Positions 7,980-16,214 of a DNA stretch of 64,000 nucleotides are shown here, one piece after another. The stretch spans positions 1-64,000 of the forward strand of contig JAHCIO010000023.1 of NCBI GenBank assembly GCA_026129185.1. The letters run 5' to 3'. Every line of letters begins with the position of its first letter. Position 1 is the first letter of the stretch. The notes under the pieces are model-generated. The model saw only the letters and a list, made by a program, of their open reading frames with translations, made no database searches and was not told the origin of the DNA. The position numbers and the translations under genes are program-made. This DNA is from Promineifilum sp019695075. Its GTDB lineage: Bacteria > Chloroflexota > Anaerolineae > Promineifilales > Promineifilaceae.

Positions 7980-7985
7980 TACAAT
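7980..7985 (+). promoter_or_regulatory. -10 hexamer upstream of metZ
   Basis: TACAAT lies 61 bp before the metZ ATG, leaving a leader of about 55 nt that contains GCAGGAGA as ribosome-binding site. No convincing -35 is seen. No SAM riboswitch is recognisable in the leader. Confidence 0.4.
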
Positions 7986-8046
7986 AGGGTGATGCTGGCG
8001 GTCCTAATCGCTGCCGCCGGCCGAAACCAACCGCAGGAGACAGCCC

Positions 8047-9228
8047 ATGCCCGCCGACAACCGCCGCCCCCGCCCCGAAACCCGCATCATCCGCACCCGC
8101 GCCCGCGCCAGCCACTACCGCGAACAGGTGACGCCCATCTACATGGCCTCCGGCTTCACCTTCGACAGCGCCGACCAGGCCCGCGCCATCTACGGCGGCG
8201 AGGAGCCGGGCTACGTCTACACGCGCTGGGACAACCCCAACAGCGCCGAACTGGTGGCGCGGCTATGCGGCATGGAGGGGGCCGAGGCGGGGCTGCCGAT
8301 GGCGTCGGGCATGGCCGCGCTCTTCACCATCATGGCCGGGCTGCTCAACAGCGGCGACCACGTCGTGGCCTCGCGCTCGCTCTTCGGGGCCACGCACCAG
8401 CTGCTGACGACCATCCTGCCGCGCTGGGGCATCGCCCACAGCTACGCCGACTGCGAGTTGACCGAGACGTGGCCCGGCCTCTTCCGGCCGGAGACGCGCC
8501 TGTGCCTGGTGGAGACGCCCTCCAACCCCGGCCTGACGCTGGTCGATCTGGCCTGGGTGGCGGCGCTGTGCCGCGAGCGCAACGTTTTGATGGTGGTCGA
8601 TAACACCTTCGCCACGCCCGTCATCCAGCATCCGCTGGCGCTGGGCGCGGACCTCGTCGTCCACTCGACGACCAAGTTCCTCGACGGCCAGGGGCGCACC
8701 ATCGGCGGGGTCATTCTGGGCGACCGGCTGGTGGTCAACGAACTGACCCACTTCGCGCGGCAGACGGGGCCGACGCTGTCGCCCTTCAATAGCTGGCTGC
8801 TCAGCCAGTCGCTGGAGACGCTGCCGCTGCGCATGGAGCGCCACTGCGCCAACGCCCTGGCCCTGGCCGAGTGGCTGTCGCGGCGGGCGGGCGTGGAGAC
8901 GGTGCGCTATCCCTTCCTGCCGTCGCACCCGCAGGCCGCGCTGGCGCGGCGACAAATGTCGGCCGGCGGCGGCATCGTCACCTTCGAGGTCAGCGGCGGG
9001 CTGCCGGCCGGGCGGCGTTTCCTGGACGGGCTGAAGATGTGCGACATCGTCGCCAACCTGGGCGACGCGCGCACGACCGTCACCCACCCGGCCAGCACCA
9101 CCCATAGCGCCCTGACCGACGGCGAGCGCCGCATGGTAGGCATCACCCCCGGCCTGATCCGCGTCTCCGTTGGGCTGGAGCACATCGACGACATCGTTGC
9201 CGACATTGACCAGGCGCTGGGGAATTAG
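8047..9228 (+). CDS. metZ: O-succinylhomoserine sulfhydrylase-like PLP enzyme
   Basis: A 393-residue Cys/Met-metabolism PLP enzyme. This branch adds sulfide to an activated homoserine to give homocysteine, the direct sulfhydrylation route to methionine. Features are PIYMASGFTFDSADQARAIY near the N-terminus, YTRWDNPNS, VDNTFATP near 185, and HSTTKFLDGQGR, in which Lys210 would bind PLP; the DGQGR ending is typical of the MetZ branch. Cystathionine gamma-synthase and methionine gamma-lyase share the fold, so substrate choice is a family-level inference. GCAGGAGA lies 7-8 bases before the ATG. It is a single gene between repeat blocks and a strong terminator. Confidence 0.83.
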   Translation: MPADNRRPRPETRIIRTRARASHYREQVTPIYMASGFTFDSADQARAIYGGEEPGYVYTRWDNPNSAELVARLCGMEGAEAGLPMASGMAALFTIMAGLLNSGDHVVASRSLFGATHQLLTTILPRWGIAHSYADCELTETWPGLFRPETRLCLVETPSNPGLTLVDLAWVAALCRERNVLMVVDNTFATPVIQHPLALGADLVVHSTTKFLDGQGRTIGGVILGDRLVVNELTHFARQTGPTLSPFNSWLLSQSLETLPLRMERHCANALALAEWLSRRAGVETVRYPFLPSHPQAALARRQMSAGGGIVTFEVSGGLPAGRRFLDGLKMCDIVANLGDARTTVTHPASTTHSALTDGERRMVGITPGLIRVSVGLEHIDDIVADIDQALGN

Positions 9229-9282
9229 GAATTGTTCGAAGCCGATCTCTTCGTAGATCTACCGGAATCGTAGCCAGCAAAA

Positions 9283-9313
9283 ACGCCGCGCCCAATCGAG
9301 TTGGGCGCGGCGT
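9283..9313. terminator. Strong convergent terminator (metZ / subtilase)
   Basis: A 13-bp perfect stem (ACGCCGCGCCCAA / TTGGGCGCGGCGT) with loop TCGAG. On the minus strand the stem is followed by TTTTTG, making a good intrinsic terminator for the subtilase gene. On the plus strand the tail is CTTGC, so termination of metZ is likely weaker. Confidence 0.8.
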
Positions 9314-9411
9314 CTTGCTACAGGAGGAGGAGGAAAATGAGAAGCGTTCTTGCTGTCCGCTCTGCCATCTAGATGACCGGCGGTCTCATTTTCTTACCCC
9401 ATCGTCAACCG

Positions 9412-12400
9412 TTACGGCTGAAGCTCCCAGGTGCGGACCTCGTTGGGCGCGCCGGGGCCGTAGAGCCACAGCACACCCGTCTCGGTCTCGTTCAACTGGT
9501 CGCCGAAGTCGATGATGCCGAAGGCGGTGCGCGTCGAGCGCGCCGGCAACGTGGTGTAGCCCACATCGCCGCCCTGGAAGAGGGTCAGATAGCGCTCGCC
9601 CAACGGCACAACGTTCATGCCCTCGATCGCGTCGATAGCGCCGGCACGGTAGTACCAGTCGAAGGCATAGACATCGACGTTCATCGACGTCGCCAACAGG
9701 TCGCTGGCATCCATGCCGATTTGGTCGGCGCAGAACGTCAACACGGTGTTGCCGCTGTTGGTGTTGTGGCCGGTGAAGAACCACGCGTCGGACGCGCCTG
9801 TGGCCAGGTCGACCACCCAGGTGACGTTACGCCCATCGCTCAACGAGGTGGAGAGCGACGCGTCGAAGTTGAAGACCACGTAATCGGGCGCGCCGTCGCT
9901 GTTGGTGTCCAGATAGACGTCATACTCGATCACGTTGACGTGCGACTGACGGTCCCAGGTGTTGATGGCGAAGGCCATCACGAACGAGTCCTCGGCGCCG
10001 CAGTAGCCGGCCGGGACCGGGTAGGTCTGCACACCGAAGTAGCGCAGGTCGGCCGGGGCCGCGTTGGCGCCAACGTTCTGCGGCGGCTTGGGCTGCTCGG
10101 GGCTGGTGCCCAGCAGCGAGTAGGTATCGACGTACATCGCCGCCATGCCGTTGTTGCGCACCCAACCGGTGTTGGTCGAGCTCACAAAGCCGGTCTGCGG
10201 CAGGCCAGCGCCGCGCGGCAGCACGTGCCACGGGACGTGGATGGACGTGCCCGCGCTGTTGCCCACGCCGTTGAAGTGGATGTAGCCGTCGTACTCAAGC
10301 TCGGTCAGAGCATTGCCGCTCGCGCCGGCGGAACCGCTGTTCAGCCACCACTCGTGCAGCGGGCGAGCCAGCCGCGGCCGGATGAACATGCGCACCGGCA
10401 CAACAACGCTGCCGTTGGCCGGAACCGTGACCAGCGTCGGCGCGGTGACCCGCACTTCGCCGCTGGTGTCGTTGTCGAAGCGGTATTCCACTTCCGAGCG
10501 CAGGGTGATCGCGGCGTTGGAGTAGTTGCGGATGGTGACGCGCTTGATCATGTCGAGCTGGCCCGTCACCTCATGGAAGCCGAACGACAGCGTGCTCTCC
10601 AGCGTGTTGCGATCCCAGGCCGCCACGGGCGAGGCATAAGCGCGATTGACGCGCACTTCGCCGCCGCCGATGCGGCTGATGGGGGCCAACTCGCCGCCAA
10701 ACGCCGCCGGGGCAACCATGATGTCAGTCTCGGCCGTGCCCACCAGCGCCGCGCGGATCTCCGCCCAGGAGCGGTCGGGGTAAGCCTGCATGAGCAGCGC
10801 GGCCGAGCCGGTGACCATGGGCGCCGCGCCCGACGTGCCGCCGAAGACCTCCGTGCCCGTGCCCGTGCCGGCCAACGCCGAAACGGACGCGCCGGGCGCG
10901 CCGATATCCGGGCCGGCCTCATTCGTGCCCGTCGCCGGGCCGCGGCTGGACGAACCAACCACGTGGCCAACCAGCGCGATGCTATTGGCCGGGTCCAAGC
11001 TGACCACAACATCGCCCGCCGCTACGGCATTCTTCAACATCGTCGAATGCGCCTGGCTGATCATGAAGCCGGGGATGTCAATCGGCCGGTCGCCGCCGTC
11101 CGCGCCCGTGAAGGGGTCTCCGGGGGCGATGAGGCCGATGATGCCGGCCTCGCCGCCGGCCTGGCTGATGTGGCTGATCTTCAGCGTGAAGTTGCACGCG
11201 CCGCGGTCCACCAGCACGATCATGCCGGTCAGGTCACCGCTGAACGGCGCGCAACCGTTCAGGTTGTCGCCGTCCGTGTCGCCATATTGCAGCGGCGCTT
11301 GGATCGGGCCGGTCGTCGAGAGGGGCACCGACCACGGCTGGAAGACGGCCTGGTAGATGCCGGCGATCTCTTCCGGTTCCACGACTTCCAGGACATCCAG
11401 CGTCGAGGACGGCACTTCCGTCTGGGCGACGGCCAGAGCCGTCGTCGCCGCGGAAGGCGTGCCATGAACGTAGGGCTTGTCGCCGCCGTTGCCGGAGGAG
11501 ACGACCGACAGCACGCCGATGGCGCTGGCATTGTTGACCGCCGCCGAGGTGTCATCGTAGCGCGGGTCGCCGTACTGCGAACCGATGGACATGTTGAGCA
11601 CGTCCACATGGTCGCTGGTGTTGCCGTCGCCGTTGGGGTCAACGGCAAACTCAATCGCCTGCATCATGGCCAGGCCGGAGCAGGACGTGGAAACGGAGGA
11701 GCAGACCTTCAGGGCGTACATCTTGACGCCCGGAGCCACGCCCAACTCACCGCCGATGATGTCGGCGACGTGAGTGCCGTGACCACCGCCCGCGCCGTCG
11801 TCCAGCGGGTCGGGGTCGGGTTCTTCGTCCGTGTTCGGCCAGTTGGAGCCGACGAAGTCGTAGCCGCCGATGATCTTATCGGTCGGGAAGGTTCCCGGCT
11901 CGATGATCGTCGGGTCGTCGTTGGCGAAGTCGGCCGGGTCGCCGGAGCCGCCAAAGGCGATGTGGTAGTAGTCGACGCCGCTGTCGATGACGGCGACAAC
12001 GACGCCCGTGCCATCCACGCCCAGATCGTGCAACTCGGTCGCGCCGATGTAGGGCACCGTCTCGCTCAGGTCCAACTCGTAGTCATGAATGAGGTTGACC
12101 GATACGACCTGAGGGTTGGCCGCCAGGGCCGGTAGCGCGGCGGCGTCGATGTCGAGCATGACGGCGTTGAGCACCATCTTGAGGGTGCCCAGAACGCGGG
12201 CGTTGGCGTCAAGGCCGCGCGCGGCGCTGATGACGGCGGCCTGCTGCGTCACCGCCGCCTGGGCAGCGATGCCCTGCGCGTCGGCCGAGACCTCAGCCGC
12301 GGCCGGCTCGCTCAGCCGGACGATGACCCGCTGCCGGCCGGTCGCGCCGCGCAGGCTCGTCTCCAGCCGCCGCGCCGCCAGCGCCTCGGCATCGGCCGAG

Positions 12401-12564
12401 ACGGGCGCATCGAGCTTCAGGCCCGATACCTGCGCCGGCAGTTGGCGCGAAAACTCGCTACGCTGGGGCGATTCTTGCGCGAACGCCACCGTCGCCGTCA
12501 ACGCCATCAGGCTGACGATCACCAGCAGCTTCAGGTTACGCTTCAGAGTGTTCTTTCCAGACAA
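9412..12564 (-). CDS. Secreted subtilisin-like serine protease with PA domain
   Basis: About 1050 residues from a TTG at 12564, chosen because GGAGG lies 6 nt upstream. An in-frame start further up would put 14 unlikely residues before the signal peptide. Order: signal peptide (KRNLKLLVIVSLMALTATVAFA), an inhibitor-like propeptide (RQRVIVRLSEP), then the S8 catalytic domain with Asp194 in VAVIDSGVDYYH, His262 in GGGHGTHVADI, Asn in SSGNGG, and Ser in GGTSGAAPMVTGSAALL. A protease-associated insert lies between His and Ser (DLTGMIVLVDRGACNFTLKI). A long C-terminal part of about 420 residues has beta-sandwich character and no visible sorting signal. It probably degrades extracellular protein. 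It is a single gene read towards a strong terminator. Confidence 0.92.
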   Translation of the reverse strand: MSGKNTLKRNLKLLVIVSLMALTATVAFAQESPQRSEFSRQLPAQVSGLKLDAPVSADAEALAARRLETSLRGATGRQRVIVRLSEPAAAEVSADAQGIAAQAAVTQQAAVISAARGLDANARVLGTLKMVLNAVMLDIDAAALPALAANPQVVSVNLIHDYELDLSETVPYIGATELHDLGVDGTGVVVAVIDSGVDYYHIAFGGSGDPADFANDDPTIIEPGTFPTDKIIGGYDFVGSNWPNTDEEPDPDPLDDGAGGGHGTHVADIIGGELGVAPGVKMYALKVCSSVSTSCSGLAMMQAIEFAVDPNGDGNTSDHVDVLNMSIGSQYGDPRYDDTSAAVNNASAIGVLSVVSSGNGGDKPYVHGTPSAATTALAVAQTEVPSSTLDVLEVVEPEEIAGIYQAVFQPWSVPLSTTGPIQAPLQYGDTDGDNLNGCAPFSGDLTGMIVLVDRGACNFTLKISHISQAGGEAGIIGLIAPGDPFTGADGGDRPIDIPGFMISQAHSTMLKNAVAAGDVVVSLDPANSIALVGHVVGSSSRGPATGTNEAGPDIGAPGASVSALAGTGTGTEVFGGTSGAAPMVTGSAALLMQAYPDRSWAEIRAALVGTAETDIMVAPAAFGGELAPISRIGGGEVRVNRAYASPVAAWDRNTLESTLSFGFHEVTGQLDMIKRVTIRNYSNAAITLRSEVEYRFDNDTSGEVRVTAPTLVTVPANGSVVVPVRMFIRPRLARPLHEWWLNSGSAGASGNALTELEYDGYIHFNGVGNSAGTSIHVPWHVLPRGAGLPQTGFVSSTNTGWVRNNGMAAMYVDTYSLLGTSPEQPKPPQNVGANAAPADLRYFGVQTYPVPAGYCGAEDSFVMAFAINTWDRQSHVNVIEYDVYLDTNSDGAPDYVVFNFDASLSTSLSDGRNVTWVVDLATGASDAWFFTGHNTNSGNTVLTFCADQIGMDASDLLATSMNVDVYAFDWYYRAGAIDAIEGMNVVPLGERYLTLFQGGDVGYTTLPARSTRTAFGIIDFGDQLNETETGVLWLYGPGAPNEVRTWELQP

Positions 12565-12921
12565 CTTGGTCCTCCAAGGATTCGTTGAGCAAAAGCATCT
12601 GATCATTGACCGGGGGCGGCCGAAACGGCTGGTCGCAGACCGGTGGAACGGTGTGGAGGGATTGCGGATCGGTTGGTTCTTACGGGTGTACTTACCTCCT
12701 TGCCGGCATCCGGCAACTGTAGAACAACCACTAATGAAGTCCGAAAGGTCAGAACGGGTATGCGGCAGCTACACAGAAAGGCATTCGCCCATTCCAGATA
12801 CGGGTAACGCCAATAGTTTAGTAGCCGATGCTTACAAACTCTCTTACAATTCTTTCACGGATTGTTCACGTCTAGCTTATCTGGATGGGCGCGTAGGTCA
12901 AGTAGAAGCCGTCGGCTAAGG

Positions 12922-12949
12922 TGGACAGCCGGTCAAAGTTACGTACAAT
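12922..12949 (+). promoter_or_regulatory. Candidate promoter of the ECF transporter operon
   Basis: TGGACA (12922-12927), a 16-bp spacer and TACAAT (12944-12949). The short palindrome TATCGATA follows at 12954-12961 and could be an operator. The predicted leader is about 65 nt. Confidence 0.55.
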
Positions 12950-12970
12950 CGTTTATCGATAGTGAACAGC

Positions 12971-12999
12971 GCCGCCGTGGCCACCCGGCCACGCGCGGC
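12971..12999 (+). promoter_or_regulatory. GC-rich hairpin in the ECF operon leader
   Basis: CGTGGCC pairs with GGCCACG around the loop ACCC, extended by GCCGC with GCGGC through one bulged base. It ends about 8 nt before the AGGAGG ribosome-binding site of the S-component gene, so it could affect initiation. No ligand-binding core is recognisable. Confidence 0.45.
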
Positions 13000-13022
13000 A
13001 TTCAGCGAGGAGGTCGGAGGAT

Positions 13023-13610
13023 ATGGAACGTCTGCGGCGCGATTTCAGTACGATCACCCTGGTCATGATCCCGGTGGCCATCGCCATCAACATCGCCATC
13101 GGCCAGCTCGTCTACACGCTCAAAGTGCCTCTTTATCTGGACTCTATCGGCACGATCTTCGTTGCCGCCGTGGCCGGACCGTTCGCCGGGATGCTGACCG
13201 GCGCGCTGACCAACCTGGTCTGGGGCCTCAGCGGCATCAACTCGTTCTACACCGCCTTCTGGATCACCGGCGCTATTATCGGTCTGGTGGCAGGGCTGTT
13301 CTCGCGCTTCGGCTGGTTCAAGGTATGGTGGCGGGCCATCATCGCCGGCGTCATCACCGGCCTCATTGCGGCCATGGTGTCGGCGCCGATTTTGACTTAC
13401 GTCAACGGCGGCGTCACCGGCTCCGGCACCGACGTGATCACCGCTGTCTTCCGCAACGCCGGTCTGGGCATCCTGCCTTCGGCCTTTGCCCAGGGCGTCT
13501 CGTCGGACCCGCTGGACAAGGCCATCTCGTTCTTCATCGTCTGGGGTGTCATTCGCGCCCTGCCGCTGCGCTTCCTGGATCGCTTCTCGCGGGCTGAAGA
13601 CATCCGCTAA
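13023..13610 (+). CDS. ECF transporter S component (substrate-binding membrane protein)
   Basis: A 195-residue, very hydrophobic protein with about six membrane helices, the size of ECF S components, which bind one vitamin-like substrate and pair with a shared energising module. The block ITLVMIPVAIAINIAIGQLV followed by LYLDSIGTIFVAAVAGPFAGMLTG is typical of the group. The T protein and two ATPases follow at once, so the module is dedicated. A PfkB kinase is the next gene, which suggests a phosphorylatable substrate (pyridoxal, a thiamin precursor, a nucleoside or a sugar), but I cannot assign it from the S sequence. AGGAGG precedes the ATG. Confidence 0.82.
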   Translation: MERLRRDFSTITLVMIPVAIAINIAIGQLVYTLKVPLYLDSIGTIFVAAVAGPFAGMLTGALTNLVWGLSGINSFYTAFWITGAIIGLVAGLFSRFGWFKVWWRAIIAGVITGLIAAMVSAPILTYVNGGVTGSGTDVITAVFRNAGLGILPSAFAQGVSSDPLDKAISFFIVWGVIRALPLRFLDRFSRAEDIR

Positions 13611-13628
13611 GGCGGCTGTCCGGCGGCT

Positions 13629-14426
13629 ATGAGCACATCTTTCAGCCTGTACATCCCGCGCGAGAGCGGGATGCACCGCCTGCATCCGCTGACCAAGCTC
13701 GCTCTCGTCGCCTTCTGTCTGGTGTTGGGGCTGTTTCTGCCGGGGGTCTGGCTGACCTATCTGGTCTTCCTGCTGATCATCGTGCCCCTGGCCGCGTGGG
13801 CGGGCGTGCTGCCGCCCTTCCTGCGCGCCGCCTTCAAGACGGCCCTACCCGTGGTCATCTCCGTGTTCCTGGTGCAGGGGCTGTTCTGGCCGGGCGGCAC
13901 GCCCATCCTCCACCTGGGGCCGCTGTCGCTGAAGCAGGAGGGCTTGCAGTTCGCCATCCGTAGCGCCGGCCGCTTCATCACCGTCGTCAGCAGCTTCCTG
14001 CTGCTGACCTTCACCACCCGCCCCGATGGCCTGATGTTGGCCCTCAGCCAGCGCGGCTTCCCCAACAGCATCGCCTACATCATGCTGGCGACGATGCAGA
14101 TCGTGCCCCGCTTCCAGGCCAAGGCCAACACCATCCTCGACGCCCAGCGCTCGCGCGGGCTGGAGACAGAGGGCAACCTGCTCGTCCGGCTGCGGGCGCT
14201 GCTGCCGCTCGTCCAGCCGCTGCTACTGGGTAGCATCGTTGACATCGAAGAGCGGGCCATCGCCCTGGAAGTGCGCGCCTTCGGCCGGCAGGGGCCGAAG
14301 ACCAGCCTGCTGGTGCTGCGCGACACGCCCGCCCAGCGCGTCCTGCGCTGGCTGCTGCTGCTGGGCATGCTGGCCGTCATCGGCTGGCGGCTCTATCTGG
14401 CCATCGCGCCGAGGTTGGCGGCATGA
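13629..14426 (+). CDS. ecfT: ECF transporter T component (EcfT)
   Basis: A 265-residue membrane scaffold that couples the S component to the ATPases. It starts with LHPLTKLALVAFCLVLGLFL and has about five helices. The two coupling-helix motifs are visible: AQRSRGLE near residue 175 and ERAIALEVRAFGR near 205, versions of the Ala-Arg-Gly motifs that dock into the ATPase grooves. It lies 18 bases after the S gene and overlaps the next gene by 4 bases (ATGA), a sign of translational coupling. Confidence 0.9.
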   Translation: MSTSFSLYIPRESGMHRLHPLTKLALVAFCLVLGLFLPGVWLTYLVFLLIIVPLAAWAGVLPPFLRAAFKTALPVVISVFLVQGLFWPGGTPILHLGPLSLKQEGLQFAIRSAGRFITVVSSFLLLTFTTRPDGLMLALSQRGFPNSIAYIMLATMQIVPRFQAKANTILDAQRSRGLETEGNLLVRLRALLPLVQPLLLGSIVDIEERAIALEVRAFGRQGPKTSLLVLRDTPAQRVLRWLLLLGMLAVIGWRLYLAIAPRLAA

Positions 14427-15259
14427 TCCGGCTGCGCGACGTGACCTACTTCTACCCGCGGGCGACGACGCCCGCGCTGGCCGACGTGACGCTGGAGATT
14501 CCCGCCGGGCAGTTCTGCGCCGTCATCGGCGCTAACGGCGCGGGCAAGTCCACGCTGTGCTACACCCTGGCCGGCTTCGTGCCCCACTTCTACCGCGGCA
14601 AGCTGTCTGGCGGGGTGGAGGTGGCCGGCGTCGATGTGCCCGCCTCGTCGCTGGCCAAGCTGGCCGGCCATGTCGGCCTGGTCTTCGCCAACCCGTTCAA
14701 CCAGATCACCGGCGCGCGCTTCAGTGTGCGTGAGGAGATCGCTTTCGGGCTGGAGAACATGGGCGTGCCTCTGGACGAGATGGAGGCGCGCGTCGAGGAC
14801 ATCCTGGGCTTCGCCGGGCTGCGCGACCTGGCCGAGCGCTCGCCCTTCGCCCTGTCCGGCGGCCAACAGCAGCGGCTGGCCATCGCCTCGGTGCTGGTCA
14901 TGCGCCCGCCGGTCATCGTTCTCGACGAGCCGACGTCGCAACTCGACCCGATCGGCTCCAAGGAAGTCTTTGCCGTCCTGCGCGATCTGGCGGCGACCGA
15001 CGCGGCCACGGTGGTGCTGGCCGAGCAGAAGCTGGAGTGGGTGGCCGTCTTTGCCGACCGGGTGCTGGTGCTGCACGAGGGGCGCATCGTGGCCGACGGG
15101 CTGCCGGGCGACGTGCTGGCCTCGGCCGACCTGACGCAGTATGGCCTGCAACCGACGCGCTACACCCAGGTGGCCCGCGCCGCCCAGGCCGCCGGCTTCC
15201 GCGCCGACCGGCACGACCTGCCCGTGACGCTGGAAGAGGCGGTGGAGTTCTTTAGATGA
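14423..15259 (+). CDS. ecfA1: ECF transporter ATPase 1
   Basis: A 278-residue ABC ATPase of the cobalt/vitamin ECF type. Walker A is GANGAGKST, the Q-loop region is FANPFNQITG, the signature is an intact LSGGQQQRL, and Walker B is VIVLDEPTSQLD. The switch position reads VVLAEQKLEW, where ECF ATPases normally have EH followed by a Leu/Glu pattern. The switch His therefore appears to be Gln. Its partner gene has the complementary defect (see EcfA2). Overlaps of 4 bases at both ends indicate a tightly coupled operon. Confidence 0.9.
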   Translation: MIRLRDVTYFYPRATTPALADVTLEIPAGQFCAVIGANGAGKSTLCYTLAGFVPHFYRGKLSGGVEVAGVDVPASSLAKLAGHVGLVFANPFNQITGARFSVREEIAFGLENMGVPLDEMEARVEDILGFAGLRDLAERSPFALSGGQQQRLAIASVLVMRPPVIVLDEPTSQLDPIGSKEVFAVLRDLAATDAATVVLAEQKLEWVAVFADRVLVLHEGRIVADGLPGDVLASADLTQYGLQPTRYTQVARAAQAAGFRADRHDLPVTLEEAVEFFR

Positions 15260-16143
15260 CCGCCGACGGACGACCGCCGACCGCCGGAGAGCGGCCGATG
15301 AAAGACGATGGACAACGGCCGACAGAGGCCCGCGCGCCCATGCCCATCGTGGTGGAGGACGTGAGCTTCACCTACCCCAGCGGCACGCACGCCCTGCGCG
15401 GCGTCAGCCTGCGCGTGTCCCCCGGCGAGGCCGTGGCCATCGTCGGCGAGAACGGCGCGGGCAAGACGACGCTGGTGAAGCACCTCAACGGCCTGCTGAA
15501 GCCTGGCACCGGCCGTGTGACCATCGGCGACTGGGACACGCGCGAGCACACCGTGGCCAAAATGGCCGCCCGCGTCGGCTACGTCTTCCAGAACCCGGAC
15601 GACCAGATCGTCGAGCGCACCGTCGGTGACGAGGTCGCCTTTGGGCCGCGCCGGCTGGGGCAGCCGGCGGCGGAGCAGCAGGCCAACGTGGCCGCGGCGC
15701 TGGCGACGGTCGGGCTGACCGAGGCGGCCAAAACCCACCCCTACGACCTGACCGCGCCGCAACGCAAGCTGGTCACGCTGGCGTCGGTGCTGGCCATGCG
15801 CACGCCCATCGTCATCTTCGACGAGCCGACGATGGGTCAGGACGCCCGCGGCGTGGCCCTCATCGGCGACATCGTCGATCGCCTGAAGGCCGAGGGGCGC
15901 ACCGTGCTGACCATCACCCACGACATCGACTTCTGCGCCGCCCACTTCGGCCGCGCCATCGTCATGGCCGACGGACAAGTGCTGGCCGATGGCCCGGCGG
16001 CCGACGTGCTGACCCGCGCCGACGTGCTGGCCACGACCAACGTCGAGCCGCCGCAACTCGTCCGCCTGGCCCAGGCCCTGCGGCTGAAACGCGCCCCGCT
16101 GACGGTGGAGGAGTTTGTGGCGGAGGTTGTGGGCAGTGAGTAG
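15256..16143 (+). CDS. ecfA2: ECF transporter ATPase 2 with degenerate signature motif
   Basis: A 295-residue ABC ATPase. Walker A is GENGAGKTT, the Q-loop region is FQNPDDQ, Walker B is IVIFDEPTMGQD, and the switch region TITHDIDF keeps His. The ABC signature, normally LSGGQ, reads LTAPQRKLV. The first 28 residues (DGRPPTAGERP...) precede the conserved start MPIVVEDVSFTYP and are encoded by a dispersed repeat: CGACCGCCGACCGCCG at 15271-15286 recurs at 51850-51865. The ATG overlapping the previous stop (ATGA) gives the annotated start; ATGs at 15298 and 15340 are alternatives. The 3' end runs into a GTGGGCAGT-type repeat. Confidence 0.87.
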   Translation: MTADGRPPTAGERPMKDDGQRPTEARAPMPIVVEDVSFTYPSGTHALRGVSLRVSPGEAVAIVGENGAGKTTLVKHLNGLLKPGTGRVTIGDWDTREHTVAKMAARVGYVFQNPDDQIVERTVGDEVAFGPRRLGQPAAEQQANVAAALATVGLTEAAKTHPYDLTAPQRKLVTLASVLAMRTPIVIFDEPTMGQDARGVALIGDIVDRLKAEGRTVLTITHDIDFCAAHFGRAIVMADGQVLADGPAADVLTRADVLATTNVEPPQLVRLAQALRLKRAPLTVEEFVAEVVGSE

Positions 16144-16199
16144 TGGGCAGTGGACAGTGGGCAGTAAACAGCGGTCGGTAGTCGGCGGTCGTTACTAGC
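16144..16199. repeat. Short-repeat spacer after ecfA2
   Basis: Runs of AGTGGGCAGTGGACAGTGGGCAG are followed by GCGGTCGGTAGTCGGCGGTCG. The 13-mer GTAGTCGGCGGTC (16178-16190) is shared with 4846-4858. The repeat starts inside the last codons of ecfA2. Confidence 0.7.
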
Positions 16200-16214
16200 A
16201 CGGAGGCTCTCCTC

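Larger units (their letters stand above)
12565..13022. other. 458-bp divergent intergenic region
   Basis: It separates the subtilase (left) and the ECF transporter (right). The middle (about 12810-12880) is AT-rich for this genome, as expected for divergent promoters. A 7-bp hairpin with a 3-nt loop (TTGCCGGATGCCGGCAA on the minus strand, near 12700) lies in the subtilase leader. The ECF promoter and a 5' hairpin are annotated separately. I recognise no known riboswitch class here, although vitamin-type ECF genes often have one. Confidence 0.6.

Noticed and set aside
6804..8603. 599-residue plus-strand ORF crossing the PP2C gene, the repeat block and the start of metZ
   Set aside because: It overlaps two real genes. 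An ATG at 7992 is 6 nt after TACAAT and looks leaderless, but that frame runs deep into metZ as Pro/Arg/His-rich sequence and is out of frame with it.
9337..9372. 11-codon ORF after GGAGGAGGAGG, between metZ and the subtilase gene
   Set aside because: The purine run is a strong apparent ribosome-binding site, but the ORF lies downstream of a terminator and before nothing on its strand. GAAAATGAGA here is inverted 45 bases on, so the motif may be structural.
9373..12135. 920-residue ORF on the plus strand opposite the subtilase gene
   Set aside because: It mirrors the subtilase codons, is Arg/Gly/Val/Ala-rich without any domain, and has no ribosome-binding site. Long antisense ORFs are expected in G+C-rich DNA.
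12565..13022. Possible vitamin riboswitch before the ECF operon
   Set aside because: I looked for TPP, cobalamin, FMN and similar core motifs and found none; only a plain GC-rich hairpin is present.
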